A DNA stretch of 64,000 nucleotides from an alpha proteobacterium U9-1i (GTDB taxonomy: Bacteria > Pseudomonadota > Alphaproteobacteria > Caulobacterales > Aquidulcibacteraceae): positions 124,001-188,000 of the forward strand of contig BBSY01000003.1 of the NCBI GenBank assembly GCA_000974665.1. The letters are read 5' to 3'. Shown one piece after another: positions 1-9,094 of this stretch (its first letter is position 1; each line of letters opens with the position of its first letter). The notes under the pieces were generated by a model, which saw only the letters and a program-made list of their open reading frames with translations, did no database searches and was not told the origin of the DNA. Position numbers and translations under genes: made by a program.

Positions 1-1923
1 GGGCGCGGCGGTATTCGAGACATCGAACTCTTCGTGCAAACGCAGCAACTCATTCTTGGCGGTCGGAACAAGAAGCTGCGTGTGATCGGAACCTTGGCGG
101 GGCTTGAAGCGCTGGCTGAAGCAGAAGCAATCTCCGCGGAGGCGCGCGATGCGCTTTCCGCTGCTTACGTGTTTTTCCGCGACGTTGAGCATCGCATCCA
201 AATGCTCGAGGACGGGCACACCCATCGCGTGCCCGCCGATCCCGATACGCGTGCGCGCGTGGCCGCGCTCGCGGGCTTTGAGACGAACGCGGCATTTGAG
301 GCCGCTTTGATCGAGCAGCGTCGCATCGTGTCGGACATCGATCATCAGCTCTTCGGCGGTGGTGAAAGCCTCGCAGATCCTCTGGGGAGTTTGATTTTTA
401 CGGGCGTGGAAGACGACCCGGAAACATTGAAGACCATTGCCCGGTTGGGCTACGAGGGCGCGGGCTTCGTCAGTCAGACAATTCGCGGGTGGCACCACGG
501 ACGCATCCGCGCCATGCGTGCGGAACGCGCGCGCGAGCTGCTGACGACGTTGACGCCGAAAATGTTGCGCGCGTTCTCCGCGACCGGCGAACCAGATCAA
601 GCCTTCTTGCGATTCAGCCTGTTCTTCGGCCGGCTCTCCGCCGGCGTACAAGTGTTGGCGTTGCTTGATGCGCGGCCGACCTTGCTGGAGCTCTTGGCCC
701 GCCTGTTTGCGTTGGCCCCCAAACTGGCCGAACGCCTTGCGCGCCGGCCCTCTTTGCTGGACGCCATGGTCGAGCCGCGCTTCTCGCAGCCGCTCACGCG
801 AGACGCGCCGGGTGGCCGCCTTGACGATTTGCGTGAACGACTGGCGGATGCGGACTCGTTTGAGGCGCGGCTGAATGAAGCGCGACGCTTTCAAAGCGAT
901 GAGGGGTTTCGCATTGGCGTACAGGTGCTCGAAGGCGCCGCCAGCGCTGAAGCCGCGGGTGCGGCCCATGCCGACCTCGCGGAAGCTTGCGTCATCGCCA
1001 TGGCGGAGGTTGCACTAGCAGAGGTGACACGTACGAGCGGCGCGGCGCCTGGCGTATTCACGGTTCTAGCGCTCGGAAAGTTTGGCGGACGCGAACTCGC
1101 CGAAGGCTCTGACCTCGATCTCATGCTCGTTTATGATGCGACGGCGGAAGCGAACGAACGGGGACTGATGGCCGGCGAGTATTTCGCGCGCCTTACGCAG
1201 CGTTTGATCAGCGCGCTCTCCGCGCCAACCGAAGCGGGTTTGCTTTACGAGATCGATGCCAAGCTCCGCCCGTCCGGTTCAAAGGGGCCGGTTGCGGTGC
1301 GATTGTCGTCGTTTGAGCGCTATTACGAACAGGAAGCATGGACCTGGGAATTGCAGGCGCTAACGCGCTTGCGACCGGTCGCGGGCGACGCGGCGCTCGG
1401 CGCGCGCGTTCAAGCGCTGGCGCATGCTGTGCTGGCGCGACCGCGCGATGTGGCAAAAACCCTCGGCGACGTCGCCGATATGCGCGCGCGTATGGAACGC
1501 GAGCGCCGGCCGCGCGGCGCATGGGACTTGAAGCTCGCGCCCGGTGGGCTTGTCGATGTGGAGTTCATTGCCCAAGCCCTGCAACTGACCGCCGGCACGG
1601 ACCAAGTTCTCTCGCCCAACACAGGGCAAGCGCTGAGCGCACTCGCGGCCCATGGATCGTTGGACCCGGCGCTCCACCAGCGCCTAAGTGCGGCTTGGCT
1701 CCTTTGGGGCGACCTGCAGCAGACACTTCGGATCTGCGTTGAAGGCGAGTTCGACCCCAGCGAGGCGTCGCCGGCCCTTCAAGCCAAGCTCGCTCAACTT
1801 GCAGGATCGCCGGATTTCGAAGCTCTTGAGGCGCGCGTCGAAGACACTCAAGCAAACGTTCGCGCCGCGTTTGTTCAGCTTGTCGGCCCGCTCACCGACG
1901 GAACTGCGCCGCTCGGCCGTTAA
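1..1923 (+). CDS. glnE: Bifunctional glutamine synthetase adenylyltransferase/deadenylase, 3' part
   Basis: GlnE attaches and removes AMP on glutamine synthetase in response to PII, and so sets nitrogen assimilation. The frame is open from the first base, so the gene is cut by the window edge; about 640 C-terminal residues of a protein that is normally 900-1000 are present. The first visible residues, GRGGIRDIELFVQTQQL, are the conserved strand of the N-terminal (deadenylylase) nucleotidyltransferase domain. The C-terminal (adenylylase) domain shows GSDLDLMLVYD near base 1105, and later GGLVDVEFIAQ. The gene ends in TAA and is convergent with the histidine kinase 41 bp away. Confidence 0.95.
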   Translation, partial: GRGGIRDIELFVQTQQLILGGRNKKLRVIGTLAGLEALAEAEAISAEARDALSAAYVFFRDVEHRIQMLEDGHTHRVPADPDTRARVAALAGFETNAAFEAALIEQRRIVSDIDHQLFGGGESLADPLGSLIFTGVEDDPETLKTIARLGYEGAGFVSQTIRGWHHGRIRAMRAERARELLTTLTPKMLRAFSATGEPDQAFLRFSLFFGRLSAGVQVLALLDARPTLLELLARLFALAPKLAERLARRPSLLDAMVEPRFSQPLTRDAPGGRLDDLRERLADADSFEARLNEARRFQSDEGFRIGVQVLEGAASAEAAGAAHADLAEACVIAMAEVALAEVTRTSGAAPGVFTVLALGKFGGRELAEGSDLDLMLVYDATAEANERGLMAGEYFARLTQRLISALSAPTEAGLLYEIDAKLRPSGSKGPVAVRLSSFERYYEQEAWTWELQALTRLRPVAGDAALGARVQALAHAVLARPRDVAKTLGDVADMRARMERERRPRGAWDLKLAPGGLVDVEFIAQALQLTAGTDQVLSPNTGQALSALAAHGSLDPALHQRLSAAWLLWGDLQQTLRICVEGEFDPSEASPALQAKLAQLAGSPDFEALEARVEDTQANVRAAFVQLVGPLTDGTAPLGR

Positions 1924-1964
1924 ATCCGGCGAGCTGGTGCACAGACGCTGGCTCCTTAGGGGCC

Positions 1965-4421
1965 TTACTCGGCCGCTGTCGCTTCGGCGGTTTGGCCGCC
2001 GCCAAATTGACGTGGCAGCGTGATGGTCACGATGGTGCCTCGGCCCACTTCGCTTTGGATTGTAAGCTTGCCGCCGTGCATTTCAGCCAGCGACTTGGTG
2101 AGCGCCAAGCCGAGGCCGGTGCCGTGATTGTTACGCGTGAGTTCGGTTTCCACCTGTTGGAAAGGCTGCGCGAGGCGCGGCAGATGCTCCGGTGGAATAC
2201 CGCAGCCCGTATCGACGACGCGTAGGGTGAGGCCTTCGGCGTTCGGCCGCGCGTGCACCATGATCGCGCCGCTGTCGGTGAATTTCACTGCGTTTGACAA
2301 CAGGTTGAGCAGCATCTGCTTCACCGCCCGGTGATCAGCTTCGATCTCCGGCAGGTTTTCCGCATCGACGACGATGGAGAGACTTTTCTCCTCGGCCTTG
2401 CGCTTGGTGAGCCGCACTGCCTGTTCGATCGCGACGCTAGGATCGAGCGGGCGCGGTGAGAGCGTCAACTTGCCGGCCTCGATCTTTGCCATGTCGAGGA
2501 TGTCGTTGATCAGGTCCAGCAGGTGATTGCCGCTATCGTAGATGTCGTGGGAATATTGCTTGTACTGATCGTTCTGCAGCGGCCCGAACAATTCCTTTGC
2601 CATAATCTCCGAGAAGCCGATCACGGCGTTGAGCGGCGTGCGCAACTCGTGGCTCATGTTGGCAAGGAACGCGCTTTTCGCACGGCTCGCGTCCTCGGCT
2701 TTGAGCCGTTCCTCATGCGCTTCTCGCGCCAGTTGCTTGATGCGATATTCCTGGCTCTCGGCGCGACCAAGCGCATCTTGCAAGCGCCGTTCGTTGCGGG
2801 CGAGTTCTTCTTCCTTGCGTTTCAAAGGCGTGATGTCGACACCAACGGTAATCACGCCGCCGTCAGCGGCGCGCCGCTCAACAATGTGCAGCCAATCGCC
2901 GCTTGTGAGTTCCACGACGCGTACGTCCGGGTCGGACGTGTCGTGCTTCTCGCGCCTGATGCGCGCCGTCGAAGCGGCGGCGATGGCCTCATAAGAGGCG
3001 CGTGGGCGCAGCAATTCCGGGCCGAGATCGAACGTGCGCGCGAAGCTCTGGTTCCACAGAAGCAAGCGACGGCGCGAATCCCAAAGCGCGAACGGGCCCG
3101 AGAAGCTTTCGATCGCCGCGCGGAGTTGGCGCTCCAGACGAGACACGCGCGCCTCGGCCTCATAACGCTGCGTGACATCGACAACGCTGCAGAATAGGCG
3201 CGGTTCGCTGCCGCTGGCGTTGCCAAGCGCCGTGCCGCGGGCCTCGATCCAGGCGACGTTGCCGCCGCGAGTGACGCGGAAGCGCGCATCAAGCAGGCCC
3301 GACTGGCGCGCGCGGCGAAACTCTTCGTCGACCGCGAACCGATCCTCGGTGAGAATGAGATCAAGAAACTCGCGCAGGCCGAGTGTATCGCCCATCGCGC
3401 CGAGCAATCGAACCGCTTGCTCAGACAGTTGAACTTCATCGACATCTGGGCGCCATTCGAGAAGCCCGATCTTCGCTCCGTCGGCTGTGATCTTGGAATG
3501 GGTTTCCGCGCGCTCAGCTTCGGCTTCCGCAAGACGGGCGCGCTGCAGATTCTGCCGTTGCAGGATGTAGAGGACGCCCACTGCGGCCATCGGCGCGGCC
3601 GCGAGAATTGCAAACCTGAAGAGCGCTTCCAGCCACAATGAGAGCGGCGTTGGGGCCGGCGCGGCGACGATGACGCGGAACTCTCCCAATGGCGCGATCG
3701 CTTCGGCTGCTGACCAAGAGCCGCCATTGCTGTCGCTCAGCATCGCGCCAGCGTTTGGGTTTCGCTGCGTGGACGCCACCAATTGCTGTTGCGTGCGAAG
3801 CCCCGCTTCCCGCAGGGCGGGCGAAGCGAAGATAACTTGGCCCGATGGCGCGGCGATGAGAACGCGCGCATTGGCTTCGAGGTCTGGCAGCAATCCGGCG
3901 GGATCAAGCACGGTGACGACAGCGCGATCGCCGATGCGGCGAACAATGGTCGGCGCGCTCGGAAGCTCGCCGGTGTTGGGTGCGCCGGTCCAGACGCTCG
4001 ACTGACTGGCTGTAGCGAGTGCGGCCATCACCAACGCGGTTCGGGCGTTGTCGGTGATCGCCTCCATGTCTCGTCCGCGGTTCACGACCGCGGCCGCAAC
4101 CGCCGGAGGAACAAGCGACGCCGCGTGCGCGAGACTCATCGCGTCGGCGCCCCCGCCGGACCGTGCAAGCTCCACCGCGCCCGCCGAAGCGCCCACCGCG
4201 GCGGCGATATTGGTGTTGACCCGCTCGGCGATCAGGCCGGCCGTCGATCGCTGTGCGCCAAGAATGTTGCGCACGGCGGAATCGTGATGCGCTTTGATCT
4301 GAAAAACAGTCGCGAGAATGAATGCGATGACGAAGAGCGCGACCAGGCGCATGATCGAACGCCCGCCCTGTTCGGGCGCAGCGCCATGCGCAGCGTCGTT
4401 GTTTGCAGCAGTCTTTGACAC
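1965..4421 (-). CDS. PAS-domain membrane sensor histidine kinase (PleC/DivJ-like core)
   Basis: This is a membrane histidine kinase of 818 residues. A first membrane segment lies at about residues 23-43 and a variable sensor region at 44-260, which should be periplasmic. A second membrane segment is at about 262-287. Two PAS-like domains follow (about 305-420 and 430-540), then a coiled-coil linker and the dimerisation/phosphoacceptor helix FLANMSHELRTP with His591. The ATPase domain has the N box around Asn710, the DTGCG box near 737 and a GTGLGLAL box near 768. There is no receiver domain, so the response regulator is encoded elsewhere. The core resembles the alphaproteobacterial PleC/DivJ/PdhS group, but the signal and partner are unknown. 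The start is GTG, with a GGGGAA upstream. Confidence 0.88.
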   Translation of the reverse strand: MSKTAANNDAAHGAAPEQGGRSIMRLVALFVIAFILATVFQIKAHHDSAVRNILGAQRSTAGLIAERVNTNIAAAVGASAGAVELARSGGGADAMSLAHAASLVPPAVAAAVVNRGRDMEAITDNARTALVMAALATASQSSVWTGAPNTGELPSAPTIVRRIGDRAVVTVLDPAGLLPDLEANARVLIAAPSGQVIFASPALREAGLRTQQQLVASTQRNPNAGAMLSDSNGGSWSAAEAIAPLGEFRVIVAAPAPTPLSLWLEALFRFAILAAAPMAAVGVLYILQRQNLQRARLAEAEAERAETHSKITADGAKIGLLEWRPDVDEVQLSEQAVRLLGAMGDTLGLREFLDLILTEDRFAVDEEFRRARQSGLLDARFRVTRGGNVAWIEARGTALGNASGSEPRLFCSVVDVTQRYEAEARVSRLERQLRAAIESFSGPFALWDSRRRLLLWNQSFARTFDLGPELLRPRASYEAIAAASTARIRREKHDTSDPDVRVVELTSGDWLHIVERRAADGGVITVGVDITPLKRKEEELARNERRLQDALGRAESQEYRIKQLAREAHEERLKAEDASRAKSAFLANMSHELRTPLNAVIGFSEIMAKELFGPLQNDQYKQYSHDIYDSGNHLLDLINDILDMAKIEAGKLTLSPRPLDPSVAIEQAVRLTKRKAEEKSLSIVVDAENLPEIEADHRAVKQMLLNLLSNAVKFTDSGAIMVHARPNAEGLTLRVVDTGCGIPPEHLPRLAQPFQQVETELTRNNHGTGLGLALTKSLAEMHGGKLTIQSEVGRGTIVTITLPRQFGGGQTAEATAAE

Positions 4422-4581
4422 CCGAAGTTCCCCGGCCGCCCCGAATCGCCGTGCGGAAATCTGGAGCGATTAAATCGTAACGAGAGTGTAAATGGGTTGT
4501 CGAGACGCGCAGGCCAATCGTGCACAGCTTGTCACGCTGGTGTGTCCGTCCGCGTTAACGAATGCACGAGCCGAAGGCCCA

Positions 4582-7182
4582 CTAGGCCAGTGTGCGTTCG
4601 ACCATTTCTCGAGCGTTCTTTGACAATTGCGGCAATGCGGCCAGTTTTTCGAGCTCCGCACGCGCCTGCTTCTGTCGCCCCGAATCGAATCGCTTCCAGG
4701 TTTCGAATGGTGTCAAGAGTCGTGCGGCGAGCGCAGGATTGGTTGCATCCGCCTCCTGAACCAAGGTTGCAAGGAACCGGTAGCCGCTGCCATCGGCCGC
4801 ATGGAAGGCGCGCGGGTTGCGCATGGCGAAAGCGCCGCCGAGTGCGCGCACGCGGTTTGGATTGCGCATTTCGAAGTCCGGGTGCGCGCGCAGACGTTCA
4901 ACGCGTTCGATCGCGTCTGCGCGCGGAGATGCGGCCTGCACCGAGAACCACTTGTCCATGACGAGCGGATTGCTGCGCCACTTTGCGTAGAACCGTTCAA
5001 GCGCGGCGTCGAACAATGGCGAACCCGTGGCGCCCAACGCATCAAGCGCGGCCATGGCTTCGGCCATGCTGCCGGCTTCGTCAAACGCCCTGGCGATGTC
5101 GTCAGCTGCTTCCGCACCAAGTGAAGAGAGGAGATCAAGCGCCGCCGCTTTGAGCGACCGGCGGCCAGCTGCATCCGCGCCGGGCGAGAAAGGCGTTTCG
5201 CTCTTGGCAAGCGCCAGCGCGCGCAAACGCGCGCTGAAAGCCGACGCGATGTCCTTCCGCAAGCTTTCGCGCGCGATGTGCAGCGCGTCCGGATCGGGAG
5301 CGGCGGAAGCGAGCAGTAATTCGTTGAGGTCGGGCAAGCGCAACGCCAGCGCCGCAAACGCGGGATCTTCCTGCGCGCGATCGAGCTCGCGGCCAAGCGC
5401 CGCAACGAGCGCCGAACTTGGCGCGCCGTCGGCTTGGCCCAACATCATCGCCCGAGCGATTGTTTGGCCCGCTTCCCAGCGGGTGAACGGGTCTGGGTCG
5501 TGCGCCATTTGCGCGAGCCGGTCGGGCACGGTGAGTCCATCGTCCAGCGTCACGGGCGCAGAGAAGCCGCGCAGAAGCGCCGGAATGGGCGGCTGCGCGA
5601 CGTCGGAAAATGTGATGATCGCCACGTCGTTGTCGACCACGACGTGGTGACAGTCGCGCAGTTCGCCGTCGATCTTCGATTTCAGAATTGCGCCGTCCGC
5701 CCCGATGAGCCCGACGCTGAGTGGGATAGGCAAAGCCTTCTTGGTCGACTGGCCTGGCGTCGGCGCTGTGCTTTGCGAGACTTTCAGCGTGTAAGTGCGG
5801 TCGGCCTGATCGTAGACGCCGCGCGCCCGAAGGGCGGGTGTCCCAGCCTGGTCGTACCAACCCATGAACGCGCTCAAGTCACGGCCAGATACTTCTTCAA
5901 AGCAAGCGATGAAGTCTTCAACGGTCGATGCCGTACCGTCGCGGCGTTCAAAGTACAGCTGCATGCCGCGCGCGAAAGCGTCATCGCCGATCAAGCGCTT
6001 CAACATGCGAATGACCTCGCCGCCTTTCTCGTAGACGGTGGCGGTGTAGAAATTGTCGATCTTCTGATAGCTCGACGGTCGTACCGGGTGCGCAAGCGGG
6101 CCGGAATCCTCGACAAACTGTCGAGCGCGCAACCGCTTGACGTCCTTGATGCGTTGCACCGCGCGCGAGCGTTGATCGGCCGAAAATTCCTGTTCGCGGA
6201 AAACCGTGAGGCCTTCCTTCAAGCAAAGTTGGAACCAGTCGCGGCAGGTGATGCGGTTGCCCGTCCAGTTGTGGAAATATTCGTGGCCTACAACGGCTTC
6301 TATGGCTTCGTAGTCGCCGTCCGTGGCGGTGTCTGGATCGGCGAGGACCAAGGATGAATTGAAGACGTTGAGGCTCTTGTTCTCCATCGCCCCGAAATTA
6401 AAGTCGCGGACGGCGACAATGTTGAAGATATCGAGATCGTATTCGCGCTCGAACACGTCCTCGTCCCATTTCATTGAGCGCTTGAGCGAGTCCATTGCAT
6501 AGAGCGCACGCTGTGCATCGCCGGGATCGACGTAGATCGCCAACGCCACTGTGCGTCCGCTACGCGTGACAAACACATCGTGGATCGCGTCAAACCGGCC
6601 TGCGACAAGGGCGAAAAGGTATGACGGCTTTGGATGGGGATCGACCCAAACAGCGAAGTGGCGCCCATTCTCCATATCGCCGCTTTCGACCAGATTGCCA
6701 TTCGAGAGGAGCGTCGGATACGCGGCCTTGTCGGCTTCAATGCGAACGGCGTAACGCGCCAGAACGTCCGGCCGATCGAGCGCGTAGGTGATTGCGCGAA
6801 AGCCCTCGGCTTCGCACTGCGTGCAAAACCGCCCAGCCGACATATAGAGGCCTTCGAGGGCGGTGTTCTGCGCGGGCGCGATGCGTGTGACGATGTCCAG
6901 CTTGAACGCGGCCGGCGGATTGTGGACCACAAGCTGACCCGGCTCGATGCTGTACTGATCGGTGGTCAGGGGCCGGCCGTCGATGGTGATGCTTTGCAGC
7001 TCCAGCCGTTCGCCGCTGAGCACGAGCGGGCAGGGCGCCTCCACCGTCCGCCGCACTTGGCTGCACGCGGCGACCAAAGTCGCGTCCGGCTCGAGTGCAA
7101 ACACGAGCGCCACATCGTCGATCACATAGTCCGGTGGGTGATACTCGGAGAGGCGGATGGTCTTGGCTTCGGCGTCGCGCAT
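4582..7182 (-). CDS. pepN: Aminopeptidase N (M1 family)
   Basis: This cytoplasmic zinc aminopeptidase removes N-terminal residues from peptides. Its 866 residues match the usual length of bacterial PepN. The substrate-binding GAMEN motif is at 264-268, and the zinc site HEYFH-x18-E uses His300, His304 and Glu323. The C-terminal half is the helical DUF3458-type domain of PepN. The ATG is preceded by GGAG at good spacing. It lies 57 bp downstream of a gene of unknown function on the same strand and is probably co-transcribed with it. Confidence 0.95.
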   Translation of the reverse strand: MRDAEAKTIRLSEYHPPDYVIDDVALVFALEPDATLVAACSQVRRTVEAPCPLVLSGERLELQSITIDGRPLTTDQYSIEPGQLVVHNPPAAFKLDIVTRIAPAQNTALEGLYMSAGRFCTQCEAEGFRAITYALDRPDVLARYAVRIEADKAAYPTLLSNGNLVESGDMENGRHFAVWVDPHPKPSYLFALVAGRFDAIHDVFVTRSGRTVALAIYVDPGDAQRALYAMDSLKRSMKWDEDVFEREYDLDIFNIVAVRDFNFGAMENKSLNVFNSSLVLADPDTATDGDYEAIEAVVGHEYFHNWTGNRITCRDWFQLCLKEGLTVFREQEFSADQRSRAVQRIKDVKRLRARQFVEDSGPLAHPVRPSSYQKIDNFYTATVYEKGGEVIRMLKRLIGDDAFARGMQLYFERRDGTASTVEDFIACFEEVSGRDLSAFMGWYDQAGTPALRARGVYDQADRTYTLKVSQSTAPTPGQSTKKALPIPLSVGLIGADGAILKSKIDGELRDCHHVVVDNDVAIITFSDVAQPPIPALLRGFSAPVTLDDGLTVPDRLAQMAHDPDPFTRWEAGQTIARAMMLGQADGAPSSALVAALGRELDRAQEDPAFAALALRLPDLNELLLASAAPDPDALHIARESLRKDIASAFSARLRALALAKSETPFSPGADAAGRRSLKAAALDLLSSLGAEAADDIARAFDEAGSMAEAMAALDALGATGSPLFDAALERFYAKWRSNPLVMDKWFSVQAASPRADAIERVERLRAHPDFEMRNPNRVRALGGAFAMRNPRAFHAADGSGYRFLATLVQEADATNPALAARLLTPFETWKRFDSGRQKQARAELEKLAALPQLSKNAREMVERTLA

Positions 7183-7239
7183 TGTGGGCTCCCGGAGAGC
7201 CCCTCACATGACGCGCCAAAGCCTCAAAATCAATGCGCG

Positions 7240-7809
7240 TTACTCAGCCGCGACGCTGCTCGCATCGGTGCGCGGCGACGTCTCGTGATAGATAGCTGCG
7301 AGCACCATTTCCGCCTGTTGCGCCAGATCCATCAGCTGTGCAGGCGTTTCATGCGAGTAATCTTGCGTGAACTGAATGAGTTCGCGCGAAACCCGCATCA
7401 AACGCAGCGCATTGGCGACGATCCGCGCTTGGCGCTCGATGTGCTGCGGGTCGCGGTCATACTCGGCCATCGGCACGCGCCAGCCGCCCCAGTCTTTCTC
7501 GTCCGTCACCACCACAGGGTATGTGCCTGGATAGGGGTGGCGTTGCGCGCCGGCATCGGGGCTCAAGCGGTTCACCGCGCGCAGCACGCGCCAGTTCTCA
7601 GTCTCTAGGAGGTCCGGCTTTGCCGGCTCGCGATCCTCGGCGGCCAGTTCGTGGGCCTGGAAGTCGCGGCCGAGGCCGACGTCATAGCTGACGCGCAACG
7701 GCTCTTCGACACCTTTGACCCATTGCGGATTGACGTGCTCGATCATGGCCCACGTCGCCACGGGTTTGACGTAAACCCGCTGACCTTTGTGAAAGACAGC
7801 CTTAGCCAT
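7240..7809 (-). CDS. Conserved hypothetical protein upstream of pepN
   Basis: I do not recognise a family for this 189-residue soluble protein. It has no signal peptide or membrane segment. The N-terminal third (residues 1-60) is beta-like and rich in Val, Lys and Trp. The C-terminal half (about 120-175) is helical and contains a run of Arg/Gln-rich heptads. Codon use fits the neighbours, and it is the first gene of a likely two-gene unit with pepN. The ATG has only a weak ribosome binding site. Confidence 0.7.
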   Translation of the reverse strand: MAKAVFHKGQRVYVKPVATWAMIEHVNPQWVKGVEEPLRVSYDVGLGRDFQAHELAAEDREPAKPDLLETENWRVLRAVNRLSPDAGAQRHPYPGTYPVVVTDEKDWGGWRVPMAEYDRDPQHIERQARIVANALRLMRVSRELIQFTQDYSHETPAQLMDLAQQAEMVLAAIYHETSPRTDASSVAAE

Positions 7810-7966
7810 AGGGGACGCTCCGCCCGAAATCCAAGCGGTCGAACCTAATGCATCTCAATTGAGGCTTCGTGAACCGACGTTGACGCCAAGGCGCCCTTTC
7901 ACACCGGTGCGCGCTCTTGTTAAGGTCGCTTCAACCAAGAAAGCCGGCTGATGTCGGGAGGATAGT

Positions 7967-9082
7967 GTGAATTTCGATTTTTCCGATGATCAAAAATCGC
8001 TGAAAGACCAAGCGAGAAAGTTTCTGTCCGAGAAAGCCGGCGCCAAGGTGACGCGCGGCGTCTTGGATAACGCTGCGGTATCTTTTGACGAAACGCTTTG
8101 GCGATCCGTCGCAGAGATGGGCTGGCTGGGTGCGGCCATTCCAGAGGAACATGGCGGCCTTGGCCTCGGCCGGCTTGAATTGTGTGTGCTGGCCGAGGAG
8201 CTCGGCCGCGCGGCTGCGCCGATCCCGTTTTCATCGACCGTCTACCTGTTTGCTGAAGCTTTGATGCTGGCCGGCAGCGATGCGCAGAAGGCGGCGCACC
8301 TGCCAAAGGTGGCCGCCGGCGACACCATTGGCTGCTTCGCAACCTCGGAAGGGCCAGGCCTCGCCACGCCGTCGAGCATCGAGACCACCTTCTCCGGCGG
8401 TGTGCTGAACGGCGTCAAAATTCCGGTCACGGATGGCGATTGCGCGCATTACGCTGTGGTCACAGCGAAGGAAGGCGCAGGCGTTTCGCTGGTGCTTGTC
8501 GATCTCACCCAAGCGGGCGTCACCCGCACGACGTTGAAGACGCTCGATCCAACCCGCGGTCACGCCAAGCTTGAATTCAAGAACGCCAAAGCGGAGCGTT
8601 TGGGTGCAGCCGGGCAAGGTTGGGAGTTGGCCGAGGCCGTGCTCGACCGCGCGGCCGTGCTCATCGCGTTCGAGCAAGTGGGCGGGTCGCAAGCCTGCAT
8701 GGAAATGGCGCTCGATTACGCCAAGAGCCGCTACGCGTTCTCGCGGCCCATCGGGTCGTTCCAGGCGATCAAGCACAAGCTTGCGGATATGTATGTCGCC
8801 ATCGAGGTGGCGCGCTCCAACGCCTATTACGGCGCGTGGGCGCTTTCGACGGAAGCGGCCGAGCTGCCTTTCGCGGCGGCGGCGTCCCGCGTCGCGGCGA
8901 GCGATGCATATTACCTGTGCTCCAAGGAGAATATTCAAACCCACGGCGGCATGGGCTTCACGTGGGAGGTGGATTGCCACCTCTTCTTCCGCCGCGCCAA
9001 GCTGCTTGCCGTGCAAGCGGGCGCACCGGCCGTGTGGAAGGAAAAACTGGTGAAGCGGCTCGAACAGAAGAATGCGGCGTAG
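7967..9082 (+). CDS. Acyl-CoA dehydrogenase family protein (short, degenerate signature)
   Basis: This 371-residue acyl-CoA dehydrogenase fold protein would catalyse, or help to catalyse, alpha-beta dehydrogenation of an acyl-CoA. The region that normally carries the SEPGAGSD-type FAD signature reads TSEGPGLATPSS, so it is degenerate. The C-terminal region keeps the THGGMGFTWE segment. The start is GTG with GGGAGG upstream. It lies 12 bp upstream of a second, canonical acyl-CoA dehydrogenase, so the two may form a heteromeric enzyme; that is inference. The substrate is unknown. Confidence 0.85.
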   Translation: MNFDFSDDQKSLKDQARKFLSEKAGAKVTRGVLDNAAVSFDETLWRSVAEMGWLGAAIPEEHGGLGLGRLELCVLAEELGRAAAPIPFSSTVYLFAEALMLAGSDAQKAAHLPKVAAGDTIGCFATSEGPGLATPSSIETTFSGGVLNGVKIPVTDGDCAHYAVVTAKEGAGVSLVLVDLTQAGVTRTTLKTLDPTRGHAKLEFKNAKAERLGAAGQGWELAEAVLDRAAVLIAFEQVGGSQACMEMALDYAKSRYAFSRPIGSFQAIKHKLADMYVAIEVARSNAYYGAWALSTEAAELPFAAAASRVAASDAYYLCSKENIQTHGGMGFTWEVDCHLFFRRAKLLAVQAGAPAVWKEKLVKRLEQKNAA

Positions 9083-9094
9083 GGAGAAACGACG

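Noticed and set aside
1360-1677. Minus-strand frames inside glnE
   Set aside because: They are shadows of the glnE reading frame with no signals or family features.
2523-3197. Long open frame on the plus strand inside the histidine kinase gene
   Set aside because: It is the antisense of a gene with clear PAS/kinase motifs, has Arg-rich non-protein-like composition and no start signal. GC-rich codon bias creates many such frames.
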